A stretch of DNA of 64,000 nt from Volucribacter amazonae (GTDB taxonomy: Bacteria > Pseudomonadota > Gammaproteobacteria > Enterobacterales > Pasteurellaceae). Both the position numbers and the translations under genes were made by a program. Each line of letters opens with the position of its first letter. Within the stretch, counting starts at the first letter, position 1. The notes below the pieces were generated by a model. That model saw only the letters and a list, made by a program, of their open reading frames with translations, was not told the origin of the DNA and did not search any database. Of this stretch, positions 57,247 to 64,000 are shown in pieces. The stretch covers positions 1,054,001 to 1,118,000 of the forward strand of contig NZ_LWID01000001.1 of the NCBI RefSeq assembly GCF_029783845.1. The letters run 5' to 3'.

Positions 57247-58506
57247 CTAATTTTGTGCACGTAAAAAAGGCAAAAGTAGTAAACCAATAGCGGCGGCAGA
57301 ACAGGTTATAACCATAAAAAAGCCTGTCCAATGAAAATGTAGCATAATGATAGCTAAGGGATAGCCTGCTAAAGCCGCACCAAGATAAGCAAACAGTCCT
57401 ACAAATCCTGTAGCTGTTCCCGGTGTTTGTTTATGTGAACATTCAGCGGCAGCCATACCTATTAACATTTGTGGACCAAAGACAAAAAAGCCAACACAAA
57501 AGAACAAAACCGCAAGTAGTAAACTATTTTGTTCAGGCATTAGCCATAATGCAGTGATAGAAAAAAATATACCAATGGCAAAAATTAATGCCATTGGCCC
57601 ACGATTGCTTGCAAATAACTTATCAGATCCCCAACCAGCAACTAATGAGCCAATAAAGCCACCTAGCTCAAATAAGGAAAGCGCAGTATTGGCTTGTACA
57701 AGGTTATAATCATATTTTTCTGTTAAATAGAGATTTCCCCAATCATTAATCCCTGTGCGAACAATATAAACCAAAGCGTAACTACAAGCTAATAGCCAAA
57801 TATATTTATTTAAAAAAACATATTGATGTAAAATTTGAGACCAAGACAAGTCTTTTCCTTCATTTTCTTGTGCAAGTTCAAGTTTATCCTGACGCCATTG
57901 TCCGATACTTGGTAAGCCCATTGAACTTGGCGTGCTGCGTAATCGCCATAATAAGAATAAGCTAATGAGAATAGCTATTCCACCAGCAACGGTTATTCCA
58001 TAACGCCAGCTATAATGCAAGGTCAAATAACCGATAATTAAGGGAATAAGGGCGCCACCAATATTATGAGCTGTATTCCATATAGCCCACCAATGTCCAC
58101 GTTCAGAGCGAGAATACCAACTAGTAAGTAATTTGGAACAAGCAGGCCACCCCCAACCTTGAAACCAAGCATTAATGACCCATAAACTGGTTAGAACAAT
58201 CATTGAGCTTGATAAACCAAATAAAATATTAGTAATGCCTGTGAGCATTAATCCTATTGCCATAAAATAACGGGGATTGGCTCGATCTGAATAAAAACCC
58301 GAAATAAATTTAGAAATACCATAAGTAAGATAAAATAATGTTGTTATGAGACCAATATCATTTTTATCCAGAGTGAGATCTGAGAGAAGCTCTGGTACTG
58401 CATAATTAAAGCTTTTACGAGTTAGATAAAAACCTGCGTAGCCAATATACATTGCAATCATAATATGGATACGCCAGTAATGATAAATTTGATGATTATT
58501 TTTCAT
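57247..58506 (-). CDS. uhpC: Membrane sensor for external glucose 6-phosphate, UhpC
   Basis: The 419-aa MFS protein closely follows E. coli UhpC: YAGFYLTRKSFNYAVPELLSDL, SKFISGFYSDRANPRYFMAIGL, SRSERGHWWAIWNTAHNIGGALIPL, INDWGNLYLTEKY and FGPQMLIGMAAAECSHKQTPGTATGFVGLFAYLGAALAGYPLA. In E. coli it senses extracellular glucose 6-phosphate and activates UhpB. It overlaps uhpB by 11 nt. Confidence 0.93.
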   Translation of the reverse strand: MKNNHQIYHYWRIHIMIAMYIGYAGFYLTRKSFNYAVPELLSDLTLDKNDIGLITTLFYLTYGISKFISGFYSDRANPRYFMAIGLMLTGITNILFGLSSSMIVLTSLWVINAWFQGWGWPACSKLLTSWYSRSERGHWWAIWNTAHNIGGALIPLIIGYLTLHYSWRYGITVAGGIAILISLFLLWRLRSTPSSMGLPSIGQWRQDKLELAQENEGKDLSWSQILHQYVFLNKYIWLLACSYALVYIVRTGINDWGNLYLTEKYDYNLVQANTALSLFELGGFIGSLVAGWGSDKLFASNRGPMALIFAIGIFFSITALWLMPEQNSLLLAVLFFCVGFFVFGPQMLIGMAAAECSHKQTPGTATGFVGLFAYLGAALAGYPLAIIMLHFHWTGFFMVITCSAAAIGLLLLPFLRAQN

Positions 58507-60049
58507 TGTTATTTAGAGGAAGTCTTATTTTAATTATTGTACCTTGTTTTATTGTATTTTTTTCAGATGTCGTTGAAGATAAATGAAATTCTCCATTTAA
58601 AACCTCTGTTCTTTCTTGCATACCCTTGATGCCATAACCAGTAAAAATTTGTATAGGATCAAACCCAATACCATTATCTTGTACCATAAGTTGAACATCA
58701 TTTAAACTAAAATGAAGCGATAAAGTTACTTTGTTTGCCTTAGCATATTTAATAATATTATTTAATGCCTCTTGGCATAGTCGGTATAAGGTTATTTCTA
58801 TGATTGGATCTAGTTCAACATTATTGGGGTTATACCATTTTATTTCTGTTTTAATATTATATTTTTCAAACCCTAGATTAATAAATAGACTTTGTATAGA
58901 CTGATATAAATCAAGATCGTCAAGTAATTTTGGTCTTAAACGATTAAGTAAGCTTTTTGTAGTATCATAAACATTTGATGATAATAACTCTATCATATTA
59001 ATATAATTTTCAGTTATTTTTGCTTTATCTAAACGTTTGATAATATTCGCTTGTGTTCTTATTGCTGTAATATTCTGCCCAATTTCATCATGTAATTCTC
59101 TAGCAATCTCTTTACGAATAGCTTCTTCAGTATTGATAAGCTGTTTAGTGAGCAATTTATTCTTTAATAATTCTGTAGTAATGCTTTGATGAAGATCCCG
59201 TTGATGTTGAATGGCTAATCCAAGAAAAATTCCTGTAACAGTTTGTGCTGATAATGTCAGTAAAAGATCCGAAACTTCAATATTAGAAAAATTATGGTTA
59301 GTTGCAATAAGAGCAATACTATTTAATAATGTAGCAAGCAAAGCCCCCTGCCAACCATAATGAAATGCCAGTAAAATAATTGGAATTGCAAGGCAAAAAA
59401 TACTAAAACGAGAAAATGTAATAGGCAATTTCATTTGAATATAGATATTAACTAAAAAGAGTAATATATAGAGACTAATATGACGTGTCCGTAATGAAAG
59501 AGGTTTATGAACTAAATTTGCTGTAATAGGAACCCAATGATGATTAAATACATATTCTTTAATTAAATAACAAAAAGGTAGTAACAATAATCCACCTGTT
59601 AGATTGACGATAAAGTTAATTTTGGTAGGGATTTCATTAGAAAGAAATAAAATACAATTTAATATACTAAAAAGAATAATTAAAATGAGCTGAAAAGAGA
59701 GTTTTTTCCACTGTTGTTGAAGAGAAAGATAAAAAGGCTTTAAACCATAGCAGATAAACGTTGTAATTAAACTTGCCAAGTATATTAGAAAATATGTTTT
59801 TTGTGGTAAAGTGGAATAAATCAATATAATTAGAAACCATTCGCAGAGCAAAGTAATAAACCAAAATCTAATGTTAATATGTAGTAAAATACCTATTCTC
59901 AAATAGAAAGGAAGAAATAATAAGGCAAGAACTTTATTATTTAGTAAATAATCACCGATAACCCATAAACAGAAATAAGTACAGCTTATTAGAAAACCAG
60001 TATAAATATTACTAATTAAAATAAAAAATAATCGATTAGTTATAAGCAT
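58496..60049 (-). CDS. uhpB: Histidine kinase UhpB
   Basis: The 517-aa kinase has eight or so hydrophobic segments in the N-terminal half, then the HisKA_3 motif EIARELHDEIGQNITAIR with the phosphorylated His320, and an ATP-binding domain with EALNNIIKYAKANKVTLSL, VQDNGIGFDP and GYGIKGMQER. It phosphorylates UhpA on signal from UhpC. Overlaps uhpA by 14 nt. Confidence 0.92.
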   Translation of the reverse strand: MLITNRLFFILISNIYTGFLISCTYFCLWVIGDYLLNNKVLALLFLPFYLRIGILLHINIRFWFITLLCEWFLIILIYSTLPQKTYFLIYLASLITTFICYGLKPFYLSLQQQWKKLSFQLILIILFSILNCILFLSNEIPTKINFIVNLTGGLLLLPFCYLIKEYVFNHHWVPITANLVHKPLSLRTRHISLYILLFLVNIYIQMKLPITFSRFSIFCLAIPIILLAFHYGWQGALLATLLNSIALIATNHNFSNIEVSDLLLTLSAQTVTGIFLGLAIQHQRDLHQSITTELLKNKLLTKQLINTEEAIRKEIARELHDEIGQNITAIRTQANIIKRLDKAKITENYINMIELLSSNVYDTTKSLLNRLRPKLLDDLDLYQSIQSLFINLGFEKYNIKTEIKWYNPNNVELDPIIEITLYRLCQEALNNIIKYAKANKVTLSLHFSLNDVQLMVQDNGIGFDPIQIFTGYGIKGMQERTEVLNGEFHLSSTTSEKNTIKQGTIIKIRLPLNNNEK

Positions 60050-60638
60050 GAAATAAATTGGTTAATTCAACATTATTTTTTACATCAAGTTTGCTCATCG
60101 CATTTGCACGATGTACATGGACAGTTTTGAAACTTAAACCAAGTTTTTCAGCAACTTCTTTAACATCAAAACCAGCAATTAATAATTCACAGACTTCTCT
60201 TTCTCGTTTTGTTAATTGTTCTACAATTTTCTGATGTTTATTAGAAACTAACTTAGCGGTTAATTCTGGGGGTAAATAACAACCTCCTGCATATACAGTA
60301 CGTATTGCTTGGATCAATTCATCGGGACTACAACCTTTACTTAAGTAACCTTTAGCACCAAGCTCAAATGCTTTTCTTACCATTATTTCAGAGTCGTTGA
60401 CACTTAACATTATGCAATGAATATGCGAAGGAATATATTCTAGTAATGTTAAACCACTTTCCTCTGGCATAGAAATATCAATTACACAAACATCAACCTT
60501 AATACCAGCAAGGCGATGTTTAGTTTCTTTCACTGAACCAAACTCTGCAATAACTTGTATATCTTGTTCTAAATTGAGTAGTTGAGCAAATCCCGAACGA
60601 ACAATGAGATGATCATCAATAAGTGCAATATTAATCAT
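60036..60638 (-). CDS. uhpA: Response regulator UhpA
   Basis: The 200-aa NarL/LuxR-type regulator has a receiver domain with Asp54 (CVIDISMPEESG) and Lys in YLSKGCSPDEL, plus a LuxR HTH (LTKREREVCELLIAGFDVKEVAEKLGLSFKTVHVHRANAMSKLDVKN). Phosphorylated UhpA activates uhpT, which here lies directly upstream rather than downstream. Confidence 0.93.
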   Translation of the reverse strand: MINIALIDDHLIVRSGFAQLLNLEQDIQVIAEFGSVKETKHRLAGIKVDVCVIDISMPEESGLTLLEYIPSHIHCIMLSVNDSEIMVRKAFELGAKGYLSKGCSPDELIQAIRTVYAGGCYLPPELTAKLVSNKHQKIVEQLTKREREVCELLIAGFDVKEVAEKLGLSFKTVHVHRANAMSKLDVKNNVELTNLFHAYN

Positions 60639-60741
60639 AATATTAGGTTACTTTTAAGAAAGAGATTAACTTAAAATTCGGTTTATTATAACGTTAATTA
60701 TAAATTTTATATAGTGTAATTAACCTGATTGGATGAGAAAT

Positions 60742-60777
60742 AAAAAAGTGCGATAAATACATCTATCTACCGCACTT
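60742..60777 (-). terminator. Terminator of uhpT with uptake-sequence arms
   Basis: AAGTGCG (60746-60752) and CGCACTT (60771-60777), the latter part of a full ACCGCACTT. On the - strand it is followed by a run of six T. It separates uhpT from uhpA, consistent with separate transcription. Confidence 0.8.
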
Positions 60778-60783
60778 AGTAAA

Positions 60784-62169
60784 TTATGATTTTATTTGTT
60801 TAGCCTTATTTTTTCGTATTTTCTTTTCTTCCGCTAATGCTACAAAAGCAAGTAAGAATATACAACAAATCACTGAAATGTCCAATGCTGCAAAGGTACC
60901 AGCCCAGCCAGTTAAACCAAAAATAGGTGTGCCATCAGCAATCATACCTAGCCCAAGTTTAGCAAAACTATCGCCAATTAAATAAGCGAAAGTACCTTTG
61001 ATACCATCAGCAACGGCAATACCTTTTTTAGGTACAAATCCTACGGCGGCGACACCGATTAATAATTGTGGTCCAAATACGAGAAAACCTAAAATGAATA
61101 ATGTAACCAAATAAGCAATTTCGTTGGTTGCGTATTGATAATATTGTAAAACAAAAATAATTAAGCCTAATGCAATGCAGGCCATTAATGCTCTACGCCC
61201 ATTGGCTAAATCCGATAAAAATCCCCATAGGAAAGTGCCAACTAATGCTCCTACTTCAAATAATGCGAAACCTGAAATGGCGGCATCTTTTGAGAAACCT
61301 AATTCTTCGTAAGCATAGACAGGCGACCATTGATCAATACCAATACGTACGATATAAAGGAAAATATTGGCAAAACATAATAGCCAAATGACTTTGTTTT
61401 TTAGTACATATTTAACAAAAATTTGCCATTTTGTTAATTGTTCTTGTTCGGCATCCAAATCTTCTTCACTGACAGGTTCATTAAATAATTCCTCTACTTT
61501 TCCTAAACCATAGGCTTCAGGTGAGTCCGAACCATAGCGTAACCCAATAAAGCCAATAATTAATGCCACAATAGATGGGAAAATGAACATGCCTATTACA
61601 TGGCCGTTAAAAAAGACATTTGCCCCAAATAATGCCACAGCTGCTGCACCTGCACCACCCACATTGTGGGAAAGATTCCATAACCCTAAATACGATCCTC
61701 GTTTTTTACGTGGAGTCCATTTGGTAATGGTTGAGTAACTTGATGATCCCCCTGTACTTTGGAAAAAGCCACTTAAAGAATAAAAAGCGATCATTAGGAA
61801 TAATGCACCACTTCCGCCCCCCATACTTGCACTAAATCCCAACATACAAATAGCTGATAAAATAAGCATAAAAGGGACAAATTGCTTGGTGTTTTTACCA
61901 TCCGCATAATAAGAAACTAGCGTTTTACCAATACCATAAGTAATAGAAAAACCAAGACCAATCATACCTAATTCAGTTTTGGTTAGCCCATAAGTTTCGA
62001 TCATATCATTTTGTGCAATATTAAAATTCTTACGAATTAAATACATTGCCATATAACCGATAAATACAACTAAATAGGATTGCATAAATGGTTTAAACCA
62101 CATTTTACGCCGTTCTTCAATAGGAAGATTTAAGGTTGGTTTTCTTACTTGAGCTAAAAAATTAAACAT
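60784..62169 (-). CDS. uhpT: Hexose phosphate:phosphate antiporter UhpT
   Basis: The 461-aa MFS organophosphate antiporter is almost colinear with E. coli UhpT: VRKPTLNLPIEERRKMWFKPFMQSYLVVFIGYMAMYLIRKNFNIAQNDMIETYGL, SFSITYGIGKTLVSYYADGKNTKQF, STGGSSSYSTITKWTPRKKRGSYLG and GHVIGMFIFPSIVALIIGFIGLRYGSDSPEAYGLGK. It brings glucose 6-phosphate into the cytoplasm. It is also the route for fosfomycin in related bacteria. Upstream DNA has a CRP site. Confidence 0.97.
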   Translation of the reverse strand: MFNFLAQVRKPTLNLPIEERRKMWFKPFMQSYLVVFIGYMAMYLIRKNFNIAQNDMIETYGLTKTELGMIGLGFSITYGIGKTLVSYYADGKNTKQFVPFMLILSAICMLGFSASMGGGSGALFLMIAFYSLSGFFQSTGGSSSYSTITKWTPRKKRGSYLGLWNLSHNVGGAGAAAVALFGANVFFNGHVIGMFIFPSIVALIIGFIGLRYGSDSPEAYGLGKVEELFNEPVSEEDLDAEQEQLTKWQIFVKYVLKNKVIWLLCFANIFLYIVRIGIDQWSPVYAYEELGFSKDAAISGFALFEVGALVGTFLWGFLSDLANGRRALMACIALGLIIFVLQYYQYATNEIAYLVTLFILGFLVFGPQLLIGVAAVGFVPKKGIAVADGIKGTFAYLIGDSFAKLGLGMIADGTPIFGLTGWAGTFAALDISVICCIFLLAFVALAEEKKIRKNKAKQIKS

Positions 62170-62294
62170 AATTAATACCTCTTATTCAATAATCTAATGG
62201 AGATAATCTTATGCTGTTTAATTTATTTTAGCTTGAGATAAGATTTTAATTTGTTTAAGAAAATTTCCTATATTTTGCTATATGATGATGAATT

Positions 62295-62310
62295 TGTGAT
62301 ATAGATCACA
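62295..62310. promoter_or_regulatory. CRP site upstream of uhpT
   Basis: TGTGA-TATAGA-TCACA is a consensus CRP site 126 bp upstream of the uhpT start. In E. coli uhpT also needs CRP beside UhpA. The 62170-62537 gap otherwise holds the nested MITE. Confidence 0.85.
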
Positions 62311-62319
62311 TTTGTTTTA

Positions 62320-62470
62320 TAGTTGTTTCAATTTAAAATATAGTCGTTTCAATTTAAAATGAGACAAGGCGGTACGCCGAAGACAGTACAAGTAGTACGG
62401 CGAGGCGTACCAACGCTGTATCATTTTAAAGTGGAACGGACTATAAAACAAGGCTGCGCACCAAAGACAG
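62320..62470. repeat. MITE-family copy E: full element inserted inside another copy
   Basis: An outer copy begins TAGTTGTTTCAATTTAAAA (62320-62338) and resumes at 62446 with AAACAAGG...CCAAAGACAG, then ends truncated near 62470. A complete 103-bp copy (62341-62443) from TAGTCGTTTC to AACGGACTA sits inside it, flanked by TA on each side (62339-62340 and 62444-62445). This shows a TA target duplication. Copy D has the unbroken counterpart sequence (TTAAAATAAAACAAGG). Confidence 0.9.
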
Positions 62471-62537
62471 AATAGACGCTAAATTTTTTTATTGCTAGTA
62501 TAGATAAAAATCAATCTAACCTTAGGGAGCTTAGACT

Positions 62538-63683
62538 ATGTCGCAATTACCGTCTTTTTTGGCTATGTATGCGAAACTTATTGCAACACCAACCATTAGT
62601 AGCATTGAGGCTGAACAAGATTTATCTAATCAACATTTGGTAGAAACCCTCGCAGATTGGTTAATGCCATTAGGATTTCGCACTGAAATTATCGCCGTTG
62701 AAGGAAGTCGTCATAAATTTAATTTATTGGCAACTAGAGGAGAAGGCGAAGGAGGATTATTATTAGCAGGGCATACGGATACTGTTCCTTTTGATCAAGG
62801 ACGATGGACAACCGATCCTTTCAAGCTCACCGAAAAAAATAATAAATTATATGGTTTGGGTACAGCGGATATGAAAGGTTTTTTTGCCTTTATTATTGAG
62901 GCATTGAAACAGTTAGATCTCAACCAACTTAGCAAACCCATTCGTATCCTTGCGACAGCTGATGAAGAAACCACTATGCTAGGGGCAAGAACCTTTGCGC
63001 AACATAGCCATATCCGCCCTGCTTGTGCCATTATTGGTGAACCAACTTCGTTAAAGCCTATTCGTGCCCATAAAGGGCATATTGGGCAGGCATTACGCAT
63101 CGTGGGAAAATCAGGACATTCAAGTGATCCTGATAAAGGGATTAATGCCATTGAATTAATGCACCAAGCAACAGGCTATTTAATGCAGTTGCGAGATCAA
63201 CTTAAACAAAAATATCATCATGCCGATTTTGCTATTCCTTACCCAACAATGAATTTTGGGGCAATTCATGGCGGCGATGCGGTAAACCGCATTTGTGCTT
63301 GCTGTGAATTACATTTTGATCTTCGCCCATTACCCAATATTTCCTTACAAGATCTTGATGAGCTGGTACGCCAAGCCCTTGAACCTTTATTACAACAATG
63401 GGGCGAACATATTTCTTTATACCACTTACATAGTCCAACACCGGGTTATGAATGTCATCATTCGGCACAAGTCGTCAAAATGGTTGAAAAATTGGTGGGA
63501 GAAAAATGTGAAGTGGTAAATTATTGTACAGAGGCACCCTTTATCCAACAACTTTGCCCTACTTTAGTGCTTGGTCCCGGTTCTATTGAACAAGCACATC
63601 AACCCGATGAATATCTGGATACGGCATTTATTCAGCCAACTATTCATTTATTGCAACAATTAATCACTGGAGTTTGTCGGTAA
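62538..63683 (+). CDS. argE: Acetylornithine deacetylase
   Basis: The 381-aa M20 metallopeptidase-family enzyme of arginine synthesis. Motifs: LLLAGHTDTVPFD (first Zn His/Asp), YGLGTADMKGF, ATADEETTMLGA and GEPTSLKPIRAHKGH. RBS TAGGGAG precedes. DapE is the main alternative, but the motifs fit ArgE better. The 264 nt after it hold one uptake sequence (63730-63738) and AT-rich DNA. Confidence 0.9.
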   Translation: MSQLPSFLAMYAKLIATPTISSIEAEQDLSNQHLVETLADWLMPLGFRTEIIAVEGSRHKFNLLATRGEGEGGLLLAGHTDTVPFDQGRWTTDPFKLTEKNNKLYGLGTADMKGFFAFIIEALKQLDLNQLSKPIRILATADEETTMLGARTFAQHSHIRPACAIIGEPTSLKPIRAHKGHIGQALRIVGKSGHSSDPDKGINAIELMHQATGYLMQLRDQLKQKYHHADFAIPYPTMNFGAIHGGDAVNRICACCELHFDLRPLPNISLQDLDELVRQALEPLLQQWGEHISLYHLHSPTPGYECHHSAQVVKMVEKLVGEKCEVVNYCTEAPFIQQLCPTLVLGPGSIEQAHQPDEYLDTAFIQPTIHLLQQLITGVCR

Positions 63684-63947
63684 TAGATTGATTTTAAACA
63701 TAAAAACATAAAAAATTTTGTGAAAATAGACCGCACTTTTTTGATACACTAAAGCAGAATATAGCAATGAAGGTTAGAAAATATCTTGTTTTTTGTTAAA
63801 AATATAAATGATTTTCATTAAAATTTCATAAAAAATAAAAAAGTATTTGCAATAGGAATATATTTTATTTTATATTCAAAAACAGCCACCATAAGAGTGG
63901 TTATTTGCATAACATAAACAACATCAACAAAAATAAGGAAGAACAAC

Positions 63948-64000
63948 ATGAGTAACTACGCCTCTGTGGAAGAGTTTCTAGCCAAATTAGAACAACGTGA
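63948..64000 (+). CDS. gdhA: Start of probable NADP glutamate dehydrogenase, cut by window end
   Basis: Seventeen codons are visible, M-S-N-Y-A-S-V-E-E-F-L-A-K-L-E-Q-R. The pattern A-S-x3-F-L-x-K-x2-Q-R fits the GdhA N-terminus of Haemophilus as I recall it. AAGGAAG lies 8 nt upstream. The sequence is too short for certainty. Confidence 0.5.
   Translation, partial: MSNYASVEEFLAKLEQR

Overview
The window is chromosomal DNA of a member of the Pasteurellaceae. It is AT-rich, and more than ten copies of the Haemophilus-type DNA uptake signal (AAGTGCGGT or its complement) are scattered through it. MetJ, MetL, UhpT, UhpC, L-xylulokinase and the tetronate-pathway proteins all read like Haemophilus or enterobacterial orthologues. 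The uptake-signal type points to the Haemophilus/Pasteurella/Avibacterium side of the family; I cannot name the species.

Left flank (1-7848). The end of a yia/sgb-type operon for diketogulonate/xylulose use (TRAP binding protein, lyxK, sgbU, sgbE) converges on metL. metL and metJ diverge from a shared control region holding four tandem Met boxes.

Previous gene and prophage (7849-44259). A complete-looking Mu-like prophage of 36,411 bp sits inside a secreted alpha/beta hydrolase gene. The N-terminal half of that gene lies to the right of the phage and the C-terminal half to the left. Joining them with one copy of a 4-bp repeat (GCTC) restores a 451-codon frame. The phage is inverted relative to the window, so repressor, Ner, transposase A and B lie at the right and the tail and DNA-modification genes at the left. 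From right to left: immunity and transposition; about 12 small early genes including two acidic paralogues, an ANR-like protein and DUF3164; GemA; a secreted accessory protein; Mor; amidase; a methylase/specificity fusion; holin-like and spanin genes; terminase, portal, MuF with a C-terminal nuclease-like domain, gpG, protease/scaffold, capsid; contractile tail with a -1 frameshift site; fibre; a permuted papain-fold hydrolase; an XRE regulator; Com; and an adenine methylase.

Most unusual element. Between muF and gpG, on the strand opposite to every late gene, lie two tandem RNA units of about 100 and 114 nt. Each has its own apparent promoter (TTGACT, 18 nt, TAATAT). Each folds into a four-arm cloverleaf whose D-like and T-like loops are complementary. 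The two copies differ at three positions of this loop-loop pairing, and in every case both partners changed so that pairing is kept. The G-U pairs are only tolerable on the + strand. I know of no described RNA family that matches.

Right flank (44260-64000). The other hydrolase half is followed by an L-threonate/tetronate operon (gntP-type permease, otnI, otnC, otnK, ltnD) with a divergent DeoR regulator. Next is a gluconate module (gntR, gntK, gntT) with two GntR operators and a CRP site, then comM, engB, a DUF805 membrane protein, and the complete sugar-phosphate system uhpT-uhpA-uhpB-uhpC with a CRP site. The window ends with argE and the first codons of a probable gdhA. A TA-targeting MITE family of 70-105 bp is dotted through both flanks, including one copy inserted inside another.
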